This document shows positions 5,282 to 5,589 of a DNA stretch of 5,589 nucleotides, in pieces; within the stretch, counting starts at the first letter, position 1, and each line of letters opens with the position of its first letter. Source of the stretch: Thermoflexales bacterium. Its GTDB lineage: Bacteria; Chloroflexota; Anaerolineae; Fen-1058. The stretch covers positions 1 to 5,589 of the forward strand of contig JAUQXD010000534.1 of NCBI GenBank assembly GCA_030834835.1, given 5' to 3'. The notes below the pieces were generated by a model, which saw only the letters and a list, made by a program, of their open reading frames with translations, had not been told where the DNA came from and did not search any database. The position numbers and the translations under genes were made by a program.

Positions 5282-5589
5282 TATCGATTCAAAACCAGGT
5301 TGTAGACCTTCAGCGTCTCGCGCGCGCAGCGTTCCCACGAAAACTCGGTTACGCGCTCAAAGCCTTTGTATTGCAGGTCAAGCCGCAGCGCTTCGTCGTC
5401 CATGACGCGCGCCAGTGCTTCAGCCAGTTCGTCGATGTTATCGGGATCGACGACGAGCGATGCGCCGCCCGCAATCTCCGGCAGCGAGCCGCGATCGCTG
5501 ATGATAGTGGGCGCGCCGCACGCCATCGCTTCCAGCACCGTCAGGCCAAAGCCCTCATAGTGCGAGGGCAACACGAACACACTGGCCGC
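5281..5589 (-). CDS. Glycosyltransferase family 4-type protein, C-terminal part only
   Basis: The open frame enters from the right edge and gives the last 102 residues. It starts within VFVLPSHYEGFGLTVLEAMA, the classic E-x7-E signature (E12 and E20 of the visible part) of retaining GT-B glycosyltransferases, where these Glu residues contact the nucleotide-sugar. CGAPTIISDRGSLPEIAGG follows (24-42), with the SLPEI motif typical of group 1 transferases, and the FSWERCARETLKVY tail (83-96) is the usual C-terminal helix. The GTG at 5578-5580 is an internal Val, not a start. It lies upstream of, and on the same strand as, the 3935-5173 glycosyltransferase, 107 bp away, so the two are probably part of one surface-glycan gene cluster. 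The substrate cannot be told. Confidence 0.9.
   Translation of the reverse strand, partial: AASVFVLPSHYEGFGLTVLEAMACGAPTIISDRGSLPEIAGGASLVVDPDNIDELAEALARVMDDEALRLDLQYKGFERVTEFSWERCARETLKVYNLVLNR

Overview
This 5.6 kb window is high-GC bacterial DNA. The protein signatures and the repeat-filled spacers are most consistent with Chloroflexota (an Anaerolineae-like lineage). This lineage call is by resemblance only; no marker gene is present.

Left part (1-3869, + strand): a short leader with a plausible sigma70-type promoter (40-68) precedes three tightly packed genes for integral membrane proteins. The first (108-1745) and third (2466-3869) are antiporter-like subunits of the NuoL/M/N - MrpA/D - HyfB/F superfamily. 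The middle one (1750-2469) is a two-module small-subunit protein resembling NuoK/HyfE/MrpC. Spacings of 4 bp and a 4-bp ATGA overlap indicate one translationally coupled operon. Together they look like the ion-translocating membrane part of a complex I-like or group 4 hydrogenase-like machine. No redox subunit (NuoB/C/D/H/I type) lies in the window. Several residues normally required for proton transfer are replaced in both large subunits.

Right part (3935-5589, - strand): two family-4-type (GT-B fold) glycosyltransferases, one complete (3935-5173) and one entering from the right edge (5281-5589, C-terminal part only). They probably belong to a cell-surface polysaccharide or glycoconjugate locus. 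They converge on the membrane operon and have no obvious functional link to it.

The most unusual content is non-coding. The two spacers (3866-3957 and 5174-5281) are built almost entirely of degenerate 7-bp units arranged as inverted arms around a short core, so each can fold into a long hairpin. These arrays abut the genes so closely that they supply the stop codons of the third membrane gene and of the complete glycosyltransferase, and touch the stop codon of the partial one. A third, different palindrome (stem 4767-4805) lies inside the complete glycosyltransferase gene and is translated in frame as a Pro/Ser/Gly/Arg-rich insertion. GATC, and especially CGATCG, is also strongly over-represented across the window.
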